A stretch of 64,000 bases of DNA from RHKX01 sp963743875 (GTDB lineage: Bacteria > Actinomycetota > Thermoleophilia > Solirubrobacterales > 70-9), in the NCBI GenBank assembly GCA_963743875.1, contig CAVURM010000005.1, positions 186,001 through 250,000 on the forward strand, in the 5' to 3' direction. Position numbers and translations under genes: made by a program. Of this stretch, positions 37,899 to 45,755 are shown in pieces. Position 1 is the stretch's first letter; every line of letters starts with the position of its first letter. The notes beneath the pieces are model-generated. The model did not search any database, was not told where the DNA came from, and was given only the letters and a program-made list of their open reading frames with translations.

Positions 37899-38294
37899 CT
37901 ACTGGCCGGCTACGCGGGCCACGAAGTTTGCGACCGTGGTCGCGTTCGAGCCCTCGAGGATCCCCGCCGGCATGGCGCCGTCGCCGACGCCCATCTGGAT
38001 CGCAGTCAGGACGCGGGCCTCGGTGGCCGCGATCGCCGCCTCGTCGAGGGCCGGCCCGTTGGCGGCCAGGCGGTCGTCGAGGTTGGGGCCGACGACGCCG
38101 GCTGTCCCGGCTCGGGCGAGCGTGTGGCAGGAGCCGCAGTTCGTAGCGAAGAGCTGACGGGCCGCCTCGTCGGACGCGGCAACCTTCTCGGCCGAGGAGT
38201 TCTCGGAGCCGTCCTTGTTGAAGGCCCAGAGGGGGATCACGACGACCAGCAGGAGGGCGACGAGGCCGAATGTGATGAAGAGGCGCTTGTTCAT
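37899..38294 (-). CDS. Membrane-anchored c-type cytochrome, single heme
   Basis: This 131-residue protein has an N-terminal uncleaved-looking membrane helix (LFITFGLVALLLVVVIPLWAF) and one heme-binding CGSCH motif (Cys53, Cys56, His57). A downstream Met in GDGAMPAGIL is the likely distal ligand, as in class I cytochromes of the cbb3-associated or short cytochrome c type. It should carry electrons at the outer face of the membrane; partners are not encoded nearby. It appears to be monocistronic. Confidence 0.88.
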   Translation of the reverse strand: MNKRLFITFGLVALLLVVVIPLWAFNKDGSENSSAEKVAASDEAARQLFATNCGSCHTLARAGTAGVVGPNLDDRLAANGPALDEAAIAATEARVLTAIQMGVGDGAMPAGILEGSNATTVANFVARVAGQ

Positions 38295-38369
38295 ATTGGT
38301 CTTGGCGGACCGCTCGGGCGCGGTTCCAACGGCGCGGATACTACCCGCTGAGCAGGCATGGATAGGGGC

Positions 38370-39152
38370 TCAGATAACCGGCTCGATCAGGCCGCCCCGC
38401 CGGGCGACGCACATCCGCGCGAGGGCGCACTCGCCGCACCGCGGACGCGGTCTGCAGATTTGGCGGCCGTGGCTGATCAGGTTCATGTGGAGTTCATAGG
38501 CGTCCTCGCGGTCGGTGATCGCAAGCATTTCGTCGTGGGCCCCCTCGAGCGAGATGCCGATCGGAAAAAGGCCGAGCCTGCCGCCGACCCTGTGGACATG
38601 GGTGTCGACGGGGATCTCCGGACGGTTGAGGGCGAAGATCATCACGCAGGCGGCGGTCTTGCGGCCGACGCCGGGCAGTGACGTGAGGTAGTCGACCGCC
38701 TCCTTGCGCGAGGTCTCCCGCAGCCAGTCGAGGTCGGCCTCTGGCCCGAGCTCACCCAGCACTTCCTGGATCCGCGGACCCTTCGTGTTGGCCAGCCCGC
38801 CCGGTCTGATCGCCTCGATCACGTCGGCAGTCGGTGCATCCCGAATCGAGTCCCAGTCGTCGAAGCGATCGCGCAATCGCCGATAGGCGACGTCGCGGTT
38901 GTTGTCGTTGGTGTTCTGGGAGAGGATCGTCAGGACGAGTTCGTGTACCGGGTCACCGTGTGGGTCGTTGCGGCGCGACCCGTAGATCTCGCGCAGCCGA
39001 TCGCGGATCGCCCGAACCCGTTGTCGCGACGGCCGCCGCCAACCCTTGGGAACCGGGAACCTCGGTCGGCGATCGAGGTCGACGCCATCGAGGCCGGCCT
39101 CGATGGACCGGTCGTTGCCGCGGGCGTAACCGCGTTCGCCTCCGCCGCTCAT
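38370..39152 (-). CDS. nth: Endonuclease III-like DNA glycosylase/AP lyase
   Basis: This 260-residue base-excision repair enzyme has the HhH-GPD core (LVLTILSQNTNDNNRD, SLPGVGRKTAACVM with the catalytic Lys, VDTHVHRVGGRLGL with the catalytic Asp) and a C-terminal [4Fe-4S] site CRPRPRCGECALARMC. The Cys spacing is C-x5-C-x2-C-x5-C, one residue shorter in the first gap than the usual C-x6-C. About 45 N-terminal residues are extra. ATG 39152 overlaps the sugar kinase stop by 4 nt. Confidence 0.92.
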   Translation of the reverse strand: MSGGGERGYARGNDRSIEAGLDGVDLDRRPRFPVPKGWRRPSRQRVRAIRDRLREIYGSRRNDPHGDPVHELVLTILSQNTNDNNRDVAYRRLRDRFDDWDSIRDAPTADVIEAIRPGGLANTKGPRIQEVLGELGPEADLDWLRETSRKEAVDYLTSLPGVGRKTAACVMIFALNRPEIPVDTHVHRVGGRLGLFPIGISLEGAHDEMLAITDREDAYELHMNLISHGRQICRPRPRCGECALARMCVARRGGLIEPVI

Positions 39153-40075
39153 TGCGCGAACGCTCCCAGGTGGGTGCAGGTGCGGGCGCCCACCTCCGCT
39201 GCCGCCCGCAGCGCCTCATCCGTTCGGGAGAGATCGAACCCGACGGCGTGCAGGCCCGCGGCGAGTGTGCCCATGAACGCATCGCCCGCACCGAGTGGGC
39301 TGACCAGCTCGACCGTCGGCGGCTGCACCTGACCCTCGTACGCCCCGCGCGCGACCGCCGGCGATCTCCCGGCCGTGACCACCACCAGGTCCGGGCCGAG
39401 TCCGTGAAGCGCCTGCGCGGCCCTCCACGGATCAGCTGAATCGTCGGCGAGCAACCAGCGGGCCTCCGAGGCGTTGCACTTGAGGACCTGGGCCATCGCG
39501 ACGTATGGGAGGCAGTGTTCCCGTGCGTCGTCCAGATTCTCCCATCGACCGGGTCGCAGGTTGGGGTCGAAGAGCAGCGGGACGCCGGACTTCGTGGCCC
39601 GCTCGCAGACCGCGCGGGTGATCTCCCGGCTTCGGGTGGCGACCAGGGTGTTGGAGCCGACTGCGACCGCTGCCGCCGAATCCACGATCTCGGACTCGCG
39701 GCCGGCGAGCGATGCAATCGCGGCATCGATGCCCTCACCGTGGATCTCGAACGTGGGCTCGCCAGAATCGTCGAGGAACGCGAAGGCGAACGGGGTCGGT
39801 GCGTCGTCGAGCACGCTGTAGAAGCTGGTGTCGACGCCCTCGGAAACCAGGCACTCGCGCAGGAACCGCCCCCAGCGATCGTCCCCGCAGCCGCTCGCAA
39901 GTGCGACCGGCGCCCCCGCCCGGCCTGCGGCGACCGCGACGTTGGCCAGCGCCCCGCCGAAGTGCGCCTGAAACGAGGCGTGGGAACCGGCTTCCGGCCC
40001 AGCTTCGGCGCCGATCAGGTCCACCAGAGCTTCGCCGAGACAGATCAGCGGCTTCTTACCGTCGGTTGGGCTCAC
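39149..40075 (-). CDS. PfkB-family carbohydrate kinase (fructokinase-like)
   Basis: Read from GTG 40075 this encodes 308 residues. PfkB features are ICLGEALVDLIG, HFGGALANVAVAAGRAG (signature 1) and LVSPLGAGDAFMGTLAAGL (signature 2, catalytic Asp in GAGDAF). The substrate is a sugar or nucleoside; the sequence is closest in feel to fructokinases. The frame stays open to 40204, but upstream starts would overlap the divergent hydrolase. Start codon and divergent start (40101) are 25 nt apart. Confidence 0.88.
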   Translation of the reverse strand: MSPTDGKKPLICLGEALVDLIGAEAGPEAGSHASFQAHFGGALANVAVAAGRAGAPVALASGCGDDRWGRFLRECLVSEGVDTSFYSVLDDAPTPFAFAFLDDSGEPTFEIHGEGIDAAIASLAGRESEIVDSAAAVAVGSNTLVATRSREITRAVCERATKSGVPLLFDPNLRPGRWENLDDAREHCLPYVAMAQVLKCNASEARWLLADDSADPWRAAQALHGLGPDLVVVTAGRSPAVARGAYEGQVQPPTVELVSPLGAGDAFMGTLAAGLHAVGFDLSRTDEALRAAAEVGARTCTHLGAFAQ

Positions 40076-40087
40076 CACCGGCGAGGA

Positions 40088-40093
40088 TAGGTT
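40088..40093 (+). promoter_or_regulatory. -10-like hexamer TAGGTT, leaderless start
   Basis: TAGGTT ends 7 nt before the GTG at 40101, without a Shine-Dalgarno. Confidence 0.45.
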
Positions 40094-40100
40094 CTGGGTC

Positions 40101-40940
40101 GTGTCTGCGCCGATCGGAGAGAGATTCATCGAAGTCGACGGGCTCAGGATGTTCGTCCGAGAGCGCGTCGGCGAGGGAACGCCGACGATCTTCGTGCACG
40201 GCAATCCAACCCACTCGGCGGATTGGTTGCCCTTCCTGGGCGTGGTCGAAGGGCCGGCTCTCGCGATCGACCTGCCGGGGTTCGGCAGCTCCGATCGCCC
40301 CGACCCTGGGCGCTTCGACTACTCGGTCGGTACCTACGGCCGATTCCTCGATCAGGTCTTCCGGGAGCTCGCCCCGAACGGTTATCGGCTTGTGGTCCAC
40401 GACTGGGGTGTGGTCGGCCTCGTGGCGGCTCAGATTCGCCCGGAAGCCCTACTGCGGCTCGTCGTCATCAACGCTGTGCCGTTGAGCCGTGACTACCGCT
40501 GGCACTGGATGGCACGGATGTGGCGTCGGCGCGGGATCGGGGAGATGCTCAACTCGATCAACACGCGGTCCGGTGCCAACGCGTTGCTGCGGCTGGCTCG
40601 TCCTGGGCGCAGGCCGATGCCGCCCGAGTTCGTCGACATGGTCTGGGAGGGCTTCGACAGCGGAACGGGGCGCGCGATCCTGGGCCTCTATCGCTCCGCC
40701 GACCCCGACGTGCTGGAGGCCGCCGGTGAACACCTCGAGCGCCTCGTTTGCCCCGCCCTCGTGCTGTGGGGCACAGCTGATCCCTACATCTCGGCAGCCG
40801 ACGGGCGGTTCTTCGAACGGCGACTGCCGCGGGCCCGTTTCGTCGAGCTCGATGACGCCGGCCACTGGCCGTGGATCGACCGCCCCGAGGTGATTTCACG
40901 GGTCGTGGGCTTCCTCGAGGGACCCGATCCCGTTCGCTAG
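40101..40940 (+). CDS. Alpha/beta hydrolase, haloalkane dehalogenase-like
   Basis: This 279-residue protein has HGNPTHSADW (oxyanion region), a nucleophile elbow VVHDWGVVG with Asp instead of Ser, ALVLWGTADPYI (acid) and a final DAGHWPWIDRPE (catalytic His). Asp in the elbow and HGNPT are typical of haloalkane dehalogenases and their relatives (epoxide and fluoroacetate hydrolases). Substrate unknown. GTG start at 40101. Confidence 0.87.
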   Translation: MSAPIGERFIEVDGLRMFVRERVGEGTPTIFVHGNPTHSADWLPFLGVVEGPALAIDLPGFGSSDRPDPGRFDYSVGTYGRFLDQVFRELAPNGYRLVVHDWGVVGLVAAQIRPEALLRLVVINAVPLSRDYRWHWMARMWRRRGIGEMLNSINTRSGANALLRLARPGRRPMPPEFVDMVWEGFDSGTGRAILGLYRSADPDVLEAAGEHLERLVCPALVLWGTADPYISAADGRFFERRLPRARFVELDDAGHWPWIDRPEVISRVVGFLEGPDPVR

Positions 40941-40982
40941 CCCCTGCCGGGTCCCGGCCCGGGCCCTACAATTTGCCCACTC

Positions 40983-41759
40983 GTGCCCCGTCCGCTAGCC
41001 GCAATCGGACGCCGGCTGCCGCGCGGGTGGTCGGACCTCCTGCTGCAGTTCGCGTTCTTCTTCATCGCCTATCAGGGCTACCAGGTGGTCCGTGGTCTGA
41101 TCGACGGAAAGGACGAGCTCGCGTTCGCCAACGCCGAGTGGATCGTCGACGCCGAGCGTGCACTCGGCACGTTCTTCGAGCCGGGAATGCAGCAGGCCGC
41201 CCTCAATCATCAATGGATTATCGACGTCGCCAACTGGCTCTACGTCAACTCCCACTTCACGATCACCGTCTGCTTTCTCGCCTGGCTCTATCTGTTCCGC
41301 AACGACAACTTCTACTTCGTCCGCAACATGTTCATGGTCGCGATGGCGATCGCCCTTTTCGGCTACGCGTTCTTCCCGACTGCGCCGCCGCGGATGCTCA
41401 CCGGCGAGGGCTTCACCGACACCCTCGCCAGCTTCACGTCGATCGAACAGGACTCCAATGCGGTCAGCCTGCTGGTCAACAAGTACGCCGCGGTGCCGAG
41501 CATGCACATCGGCTTCTCGTCGATCATCGCCGGGACGGCCCTGATGCTCGTCAAGAACCCGATCGGAAAGGTGCTCTGGGCCCTCTATCCAGCGCTCGTA
41601 TTCACGGTGATCGTCGTCACCGCCAACCACTACTGGCTCGACGCGTTTGCCGGCCTGCTGGTTGCGGCCGCCGCGGCGCTGATCGCCAGTCGCGTCCTCG
41701 CGCCGGTCCGGCCTCAGCAATGGTCCTTCCGCGGCACCGCCGAGGAAGCCACCGCATAG
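40983..41759 (+). CDS. PAP2-superfamily membrane phosphatase (inositolphosphotransferase/Aur1-like)
   Basis: This 258-residue integral membrane protein has about six hydrophobic helices and the PAP2 catalytic pieces: PTAPPRM (motif 1-like), VPSMHIGFSS (motif 2, catalytic His) and TANHYWLDAFAGLL (motif 3, second His and Asp). This PAP2_3 arrangement occurs in lipid-phosphate phosphatases and inositolphosphoryl transferases. The start is GTG 40983, 10 nt after TACAAT. It is followed 15 nt later by a CDP-alcohol phosphotransferase and then ino1; it could dephosphorylate phosphatidylinositol phosphate. Confidence 0.86.
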   Translation: MPRPLAAIGRRLPRGWSDLLLQFAFFFIAYQGYQVVRGLIDGKDELAFANAEWIVDAERALGTFFEPGMQQAALNHQWIIDVANWLYVNSHFTITVCFLAWLYLFRNDNFYFVRNMFMVAMAIALFGYAFFPTAPPRMLTGEGFTDTLASFTSIEQDSNAVSLLVNKYAAVPSMHIGFSSIIAGTALMLVKNPIGKVLWALYPALVFTVIVVTANHYWLDAFAGLLVAAAAALIASRVLAPVRPQQWSFRGTAEEATA

Positions 41760-41774
41760 GTAGGTTGGCTGGCG

Positions 41775-42419
41775 ATGAGCGAACCAGAACAGCCGGCTGG
41801 GCCTGCTGAGCCGGCCGAGCGACCGCGGGGGGAGTTTCGTGAGATCGCCCGCAACCGCCTGATCGAGTCACGGTTGACGCCGAACGCGATCTCGATGACC
41901 GGCCTTGTCCTCAACCTTGCTGCGGCGGTGCTGATTCTCGAGGACATGTTCGTGGTCGGCGCGCTCGCCTTCATCATCGGATCGATCATGGACACGCTCG
42001 ACGGCCGCTACTCGCGAATGTCCGGCAAGGGGTCGCCGTTCGGTGCGTTCCTCGACTCGACCCTCGACCGGATCGAGGAGGGGATCGTCCTCGCCGCGGT
42101 CGCGTGGCAGTTCGCCGATGGGGGCGATGCGACCCTGGCGGCGGCGTGTCTGCTCGTGGTTCTCGGTTCGCTGATGGTCTCCTACACCCGAGCCCGCGCC
42201 GAGGCTCTCGGGGTCGAGTGCAAGGTCGGCATCGCCACCCGGCCGGTCCGGGTCGTGATCCTCTCGGCCGGGCTGCTGTTCGCCAACGGCGAGTTGATCT
42301 CCGACGTCGATCTGCTCCCCGCGGCGATCTGGGTGATGCTCGCCCTGACCGCATTCACGGTGGTGCAGCGGGTCTGGCACGTGCGCGGTCAGCTGATCGA
42401 ACTCGATACCGAAGCCTGA
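41775..42419 (+). CDS. CDP-alcohol phosphatidyltransferase (probable phosphatidylinositol phosphate synthase)
   Basis: This 214-residue membrane enzyme has the CDP-alcohol motif D-x2-D-G-x2-[AS]-R-...-G-x3-D-x3-D: MDTLDGRYSR ... FGAFLDSTLDR. About five membrane helices follow. In actinobacteria this family makes phosphatidylinositol phosphate from CDP-diacylglycerol and inositol 1-phosphate. The neighbouring ino1 supplies that inositol phosphate, which favours this role over phosphatidylglycerol phosphate synthase; the choice is inference. The N-terminus carries a short Pro/Glu-rich soluble segment. Confidence 0.85.
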   Translation: MSEPEQPAGPAEPAERPRGEFREIARNRLIESRLTPNAISMTGLVLNLAAAVLILEDMFVVGALAFIIGSIMDTLDGRYSRMSGKGSPFGAFLDSTLDRIEEGIVLAAVAWQFADGGDATLAAACLLVVLGSLMVSYTRARAEALGVECKVGIATRPVRVVILSAGLLFANGELISDVDLLPAAIWVMLALTAFTVVQRVWHVRGQLIELDTEA

Positions 42420-42450
42420 TCCGGTCCCGGTCCTGGGAGGGAAATCCGGC

Positions 42451-42479
42451 TTGTGATGTAACCAAGGCCGGGGTATGGT
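42451..42479 (+). promoter_or_regulatory. ino1 promoter
   Basis: TTGTGA (42451-42456), 17-nt spacer, TATGGT (42474-42479). This is the best -35/-10 pair seen in the window. Transcription would start near 42486 and give a leader of about 110 nt. Confidence 0.6.
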
Positions 42480-42493
42480 GTTCTCCCTGACGT

Positions 42494-42561
42494 CCGGAGT
42501 CACGCACTCCCGCTCCCTGGTCCGAACGATCGGAGCGGAGTTGCGATCAGACGAACTCCGG
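42494..42561 (+). promoter_or_regulatory. Structured 5' leader of ino1
   Basis: Two nested stems: outer CCGGAGT (42494-42500) with ACTCCGG (42555-42561), inner ACTCCCGCTCC (42506-42516) with GGAGCGGAGT (42532-42541), one bulge. The leader ends with AGGAGG (42579-42584 region) 13 nt from the ATG. It could be a regulatory RNA element. Confidence 0.45.
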
Positions 42562-42596
42562 CCACTTACCCAGACCCAGGAGGCTTTCGCTTACCC

Positions 42597-43790
42597 ATGA
42601 GCACAACCAACGGAACGCAGAGCGGCAACGGCGGACGCGTGGACGACGGCAAGGTCCGCGTCGCGATCGTCGGAGTCGGCAACTGCGCCAACTCATTCAT
42701 CCAGGGCGTCGAGTACTACAAGGACGCCGACATCGACGAACAGGTTCCAGGACTGATGCACGTCGGTCTCGGTGGCTACCACGTCCGCGACATCGAGTTC
42801 ACGGCGGCTTTCGACATCGACATCGAGAAGGTTGGCAAGGATCTCGGCGAGGCGATCTGGTCCGGCCAGAACAACACCATCAAGTTCGCCGACGTGCCGA
42901 AGATGGGCGTCGAGGTCCAGCGCGGCATGACCCATGACGGCCTCGGCAAGTACCTGAAGCAGAAGATCACCAAGGCCCCCGGGCCGACTGCCGACATCGT
43001 CAAGATCCTCAAGGAGACGAAGACCGACGTCCTCGTCTGTTACCTGCCGGTCGGCTCCGAGCAGGCGACCAAGTGGTACGTCGAGCAGGCGCTGAAGGCC
43101 GGCGTCGGCTTCGTCAACTGCCTGCCCGTGTTCATCGCCCGCGAGGACTACTGGGGCGAGCGCTTCGAGAAGGCCGGGCTGCCGATCATCGGCGACGACA
43201 TCAAGTCGCAGGTTGGCGCCACGATCGTCCATCGTCAGCTCGCGCGTCTCTTCCACGAGCGCGGGGTCGAGATGCAGCACACCAGCCAGCTCAACGTCGG
43301 CGGCAACATGGATTTCTTCAACATGCTCGAGCGTGAACGCCTCGACTCGAAGAAGATCTCCAAGACCAACGCGGTCACGTCGATCATGGGCACCGAACTG
43401 CCCGCCGACGACGTGCACGTCGGCCCCTCCGACTACGTGCCGTGGCTGACCGATCGCAAGTGGGCGCATATCCGGCTCGAGGGCAAGAGCTTCGGCGACG
43501 TCCCCCTCAACGTCGAGCTGAAGCTCGAGGTCTGGGACTCGCCGAACTCCGCCGGCGTCGTCATCGACGCGGTCCGGCTGATCAAGCTGGCCCTCAACAA
43601 CGGCATCTCCGGCCAGCTCGACGGACCGTCCAGCTACCTGATGAAGTCGCCGCACAGCCAGCGTCCCGACGACGAGGCACGCGAACAGACCGAGGAGTTC
43701 ATCGCCGCCAACGCTCGCACGGCAGCTGCCGCGCGGGTCAAGGACGAGGTCGACTCCGGCGTCGCCGCCGAAGCGCCTGCGCAGAGCTAA
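42597..43790 (+). CDS. ino1: Myo-inositol-3-phosphate synthase
   Basis: This 397-residue NAD-dependent enzyme converts glucose 6-phosphate to inositol 3-phosphate. It has the N-terminal dinucleotide site VAIVGVGNCANSFIQGVEYY, VCYLPVGSEQATKWYVEQAL, the core GDDIKSQVGATIVHRQLARLF and QLNVGGNMDFFNML, as in actinobacterial and archaeal Ino1. About 30 extra C-terminal residues are polar. It has its own promoter and a structured leader, and follows the PAP2 and CDP-alcohol transferase genes. Confidence 0.95.
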   Translation: MSTTNGTQSGNGGRVDDGKVRVAIVGVGNCANSFIQGVEYYKDADIDEQVPGLMHVGLGGYHVRDIEFTAAFDIDIEKVGKDLGEAIWSGQNNTIKFADVPKMGVEVQRGMTHDGLGKYLKQKITKAPGPTADIVKILKETKTDVLVCYLPVGSEQATKWYVEQALKAGVGFVNCLPVFIAREDYWGERFEKAGLPIIGDDIKSQVGATIVHRQLARLFHERGVEMQHTSQLNVGGNMDFFNMLERERLDSKKISKTNAVTSIMGTELPADDVHVGPSDYVPWLTDRKWAHIRLEGKSFGDVPLNVELKLEVWDSPNSAGVVIDAVRLIKLALNNGISGQLDGPSSYLMKSPHSQRPDDEAREQTEEFIAANARTAAAARVKDEVDSGVAAEAPAQS

Positions 43791-44113
43791 CCGGACATTT
43801 GCTCCGAAACTCGAGAGCCCGTCGTCGCCAGGTGCGGCGGCGGGGCTTCTTGGGTTGGCGAGCCGTGAGCGGCCAGCTGCGTTCTGGAGGTGACCTCGAG
43901 CTTGCGGAAGATCCGCCGGAGGTGCCCCTCAACGGTCCGCACGCTCAGAAACAACGTCTCGGCGATCTCGGCATTTCGTCGACCGGCCACCACCAGATCG
44001 GCGATCTCGCGCTCGCGGGCGGTCAGCGGGTCGCCGCCGTCGGCACCTGCGGCGCTGGGACTAGGCGGCGACGGCTGGAGCCCTGGCCGTCCGGAGCGGC
44101 TCCCGTCCCAGGA
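43787..44113 (-). pseudogene. Orphan LuxR-type HTH fragment
   Basis: The frame contains a full LuxR C-terminal helix-turn-helix: LTAREREIADLVVAGRRNAEIAETL, then FLSVRTVEGHLRRIFRKLEV (about 44015-43860). It opens only after a TGA at 44114-44116 and overlaps the end of the GMC oxidoreductase gene. No ATG, GTG or TTG lies before the HTH, and no receiver or sensor domain precedes it. It is best read as the remnant of a regulator whose N-terminal part is gone, or as a piece with a non-standard start. Its end overlaps ino1 by 4 nt in antisense. Confidence 0.6.
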
Positions 44114-45671
44114 TCATGTCGGCCGCCTTCTCGGCGATCATCATCGTCGGAGCGTTGGTGTTGCCGCGCGTGATCGTCGGCATCACCGATGCGTCCACGA
44201 CTCGGAGCCCGTCGATCCCGCGAACCCTCAGCTCGGGATCGACGACGGATCCTTCGTCGGCGCCCATCCGGCAGGTGCCGACCGGGTGGTAGAGCAACTC
44301 GACGCGGCGACGAACGTCGGCGGCGATCGCCTCGTCGTCGATTGCCGCTGGACCCGGATAGATCTCCCGGCCGGTCGCAGCTGCCAGTGGTGCGGTGGCG
44401 GCGATCTCGCGGGCGGTCTTGACCCCCCAGACCATCGCGTCGATGTCGGCTTGGTCGGTCAGGTGGTTGCCCACCATCACGGGCTTGGCGCCCGGGTCGG
44501 AGCCGGCCAGCGTCAGCTCGCCTCGGGCCCTCGGGGCGACCAGGACGGGCCCGATCGTGAAGGCATGACCGTCGTACTCCTCGAAGCCGTTGTCGGCGAA
44601 GTAGGCGGGCGCGAGGTGGAACTGGATGTCGGGCGGTCCGGAGCCGCCGTCGGAGCAGGCGAAGATGAATGCCTCACCGACCGGTGACGTCAGCGGTCCC
44701 CGCCGGCGCAGCAGGAAGTCGAGCATCGCGGCGGGCTTCTCGGCATCGGCCAGGGACCCGCCGATGGTCGAGTCCCAGATTCCGACGACGAAGGGGTGGT
44801 CCTGGAGGTTGGTGCCGACCGCCGGTGCGTCGACCCTCGCGTCGATGCCGACCGAGCCGAGCTTGCCGGCGTCGCCGATGCCGGACAGCATCAGCAGCTG
44901 CGGCGAGTTGATCGCGCCGGCCGAGAGGATCACCTCGCGCCGGGCGCGAGCGACCGCCATCGGGGTCTTGCCGCCCAGCTTGACGCCGCGCGCGCGGCCG
45001 TCCTGGATCTCCAGCCCAAGCGCCTCCGCGCCGGTCAGGACGGTCAGGTTCGGCCGCCCGGTCGCCGGCCGCAGGAACGCGTCGGCGGCGCTCCAACGGC
45101 GCCCGTACTTCTGAGTGGTCTCGGCGAAGCAGGTGCCGTCGGGGCTGCCGTCGTTGTAATCGGGATCGAACGGAAAGCCGTGCTCGACGGAAGCCTTGAC
45201 CATGAGGTCAGTGAGGGCGCGTGGGCTGCGCACGGGGGCGACGTTGAGCAGGCCCCCGACCCCGTGGGTCGGAGATGCGCCGGCCTCATGGTGCTCGGAG
45301 CGGATGAAGTACGGGAGGACGTCGTCCCAGCCCCAGCCGGAGCAGCCGCTTTCGTCACGCCAGCCGTCGTAGTCGGTGTGATGGCCGCGCACGTAGAGCA
45401 TCGCGTTCATCGAACTCGAGCCGCCGAGCCCCTTGCCGCGAGGTACGTAGAGGGAGCGACCGTCGCAGCCGGGCTCCGGTCCGCTGGCGAAGTCCCAGTC
45501 GAGCTTGGTCTTGAACTGCTGCGGGAAGGCTGCCGGGATCTTGATCTTGGGGGACCGATCGCGACGGCCGGCCTCGATCAGCAGCACCTCCGCGCCGGAG
45601 TCGCTGAGCCGATTGGCGAGGACGCACCCCGCCGAGCCCGCGCCGACGATCACGTAGTCGTAGTCGCTCAC
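44061..45671 (-). CDS. GMC-family FAD oxidoreductase (choline dehydrogenase-like)
   Basis: This 536-residue protein starts at GTG 45671, with GAGGAGGAGCGAGG upstream. The FAD site is DYDYVIVGAGSAGCVLANRL with LLIEAG; GMC signature 1 is RGKGLGGSSSMNAMLYVRG and signature 2 is ILSAGAINSPQLLMLSGIG. The catalytic His/Asn region is YHPVGTCRMG ... ARGNTNAPT-like (ITRGNTNAPTMMIAEKAADMI). It oxidises an alcohol, probably non-sugar. The frame stays open upstream to 46223, but only as antisense shadow. Confidence 0.92.
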   Translation of the reverse strand: MSDYDYVIVGAGSAGCVLANRLSDSGAEVLLIEAGRRDRSPKIKIPAAFPQQFKTKLDWDFASGPEPGCDGRSLYVPRGKGLGGSSSMNAMLYVRGHHTDYDGWRDESGCSGWGWDDVLPYFIRSEHHEAGASPTHGVGGLLNVAPVRSPRALTDLMVKASVEHGFPFDPDYNDGSPDGTCFAETTQKYGRRWSAADAFLRPATGRPNLTVLTGAEALGLEIQDGRARGVKLGGKTPMAVARARREVILSAGAINSPQLLMLSGIGDAGKLGSVGIDARVDAPAVGTNLQDHPFVVGIWDSTIGGSLADAEKPAAMLDFLLRRRGPLTSPVGEAFIFACSDGGSGPPDIQFHLAPAYFADNGFEEYDGHAFTIGPVLVAPRARGELTLAGSDPGAKPVMVGNHLTDQADIDAMVWGVKTAREIAATAPLAAATGREIYPGPAAIDDEAIAADVRRRVELLYHPVGTCRMGADEGSVVDPELRVRGIDGLRVVDASVMPTITRGNTNAPTMMIAEKAADMILGREPLRTARAPAVAA

Positions 45672-45743
45672 CCTCGCTCCTCCTCGTTCGTCACCGGGCG
45701 TCGATCCTAGCGCCGCCGTCCGCCCCGGGCCTCCTGCTGCATC

Positions 45744-45749
45744 TATCCT
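45744..45749 (+). promoter_or_regulatory. -10-like hexamer TATCCT, leaderless start
   Basis: TATCCT ends 6 nt before the GTG at 45756; no Shine-Dalgarno is seen. Confidence 0.45.
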
Positions 45750-45755
45750 GCAGCG

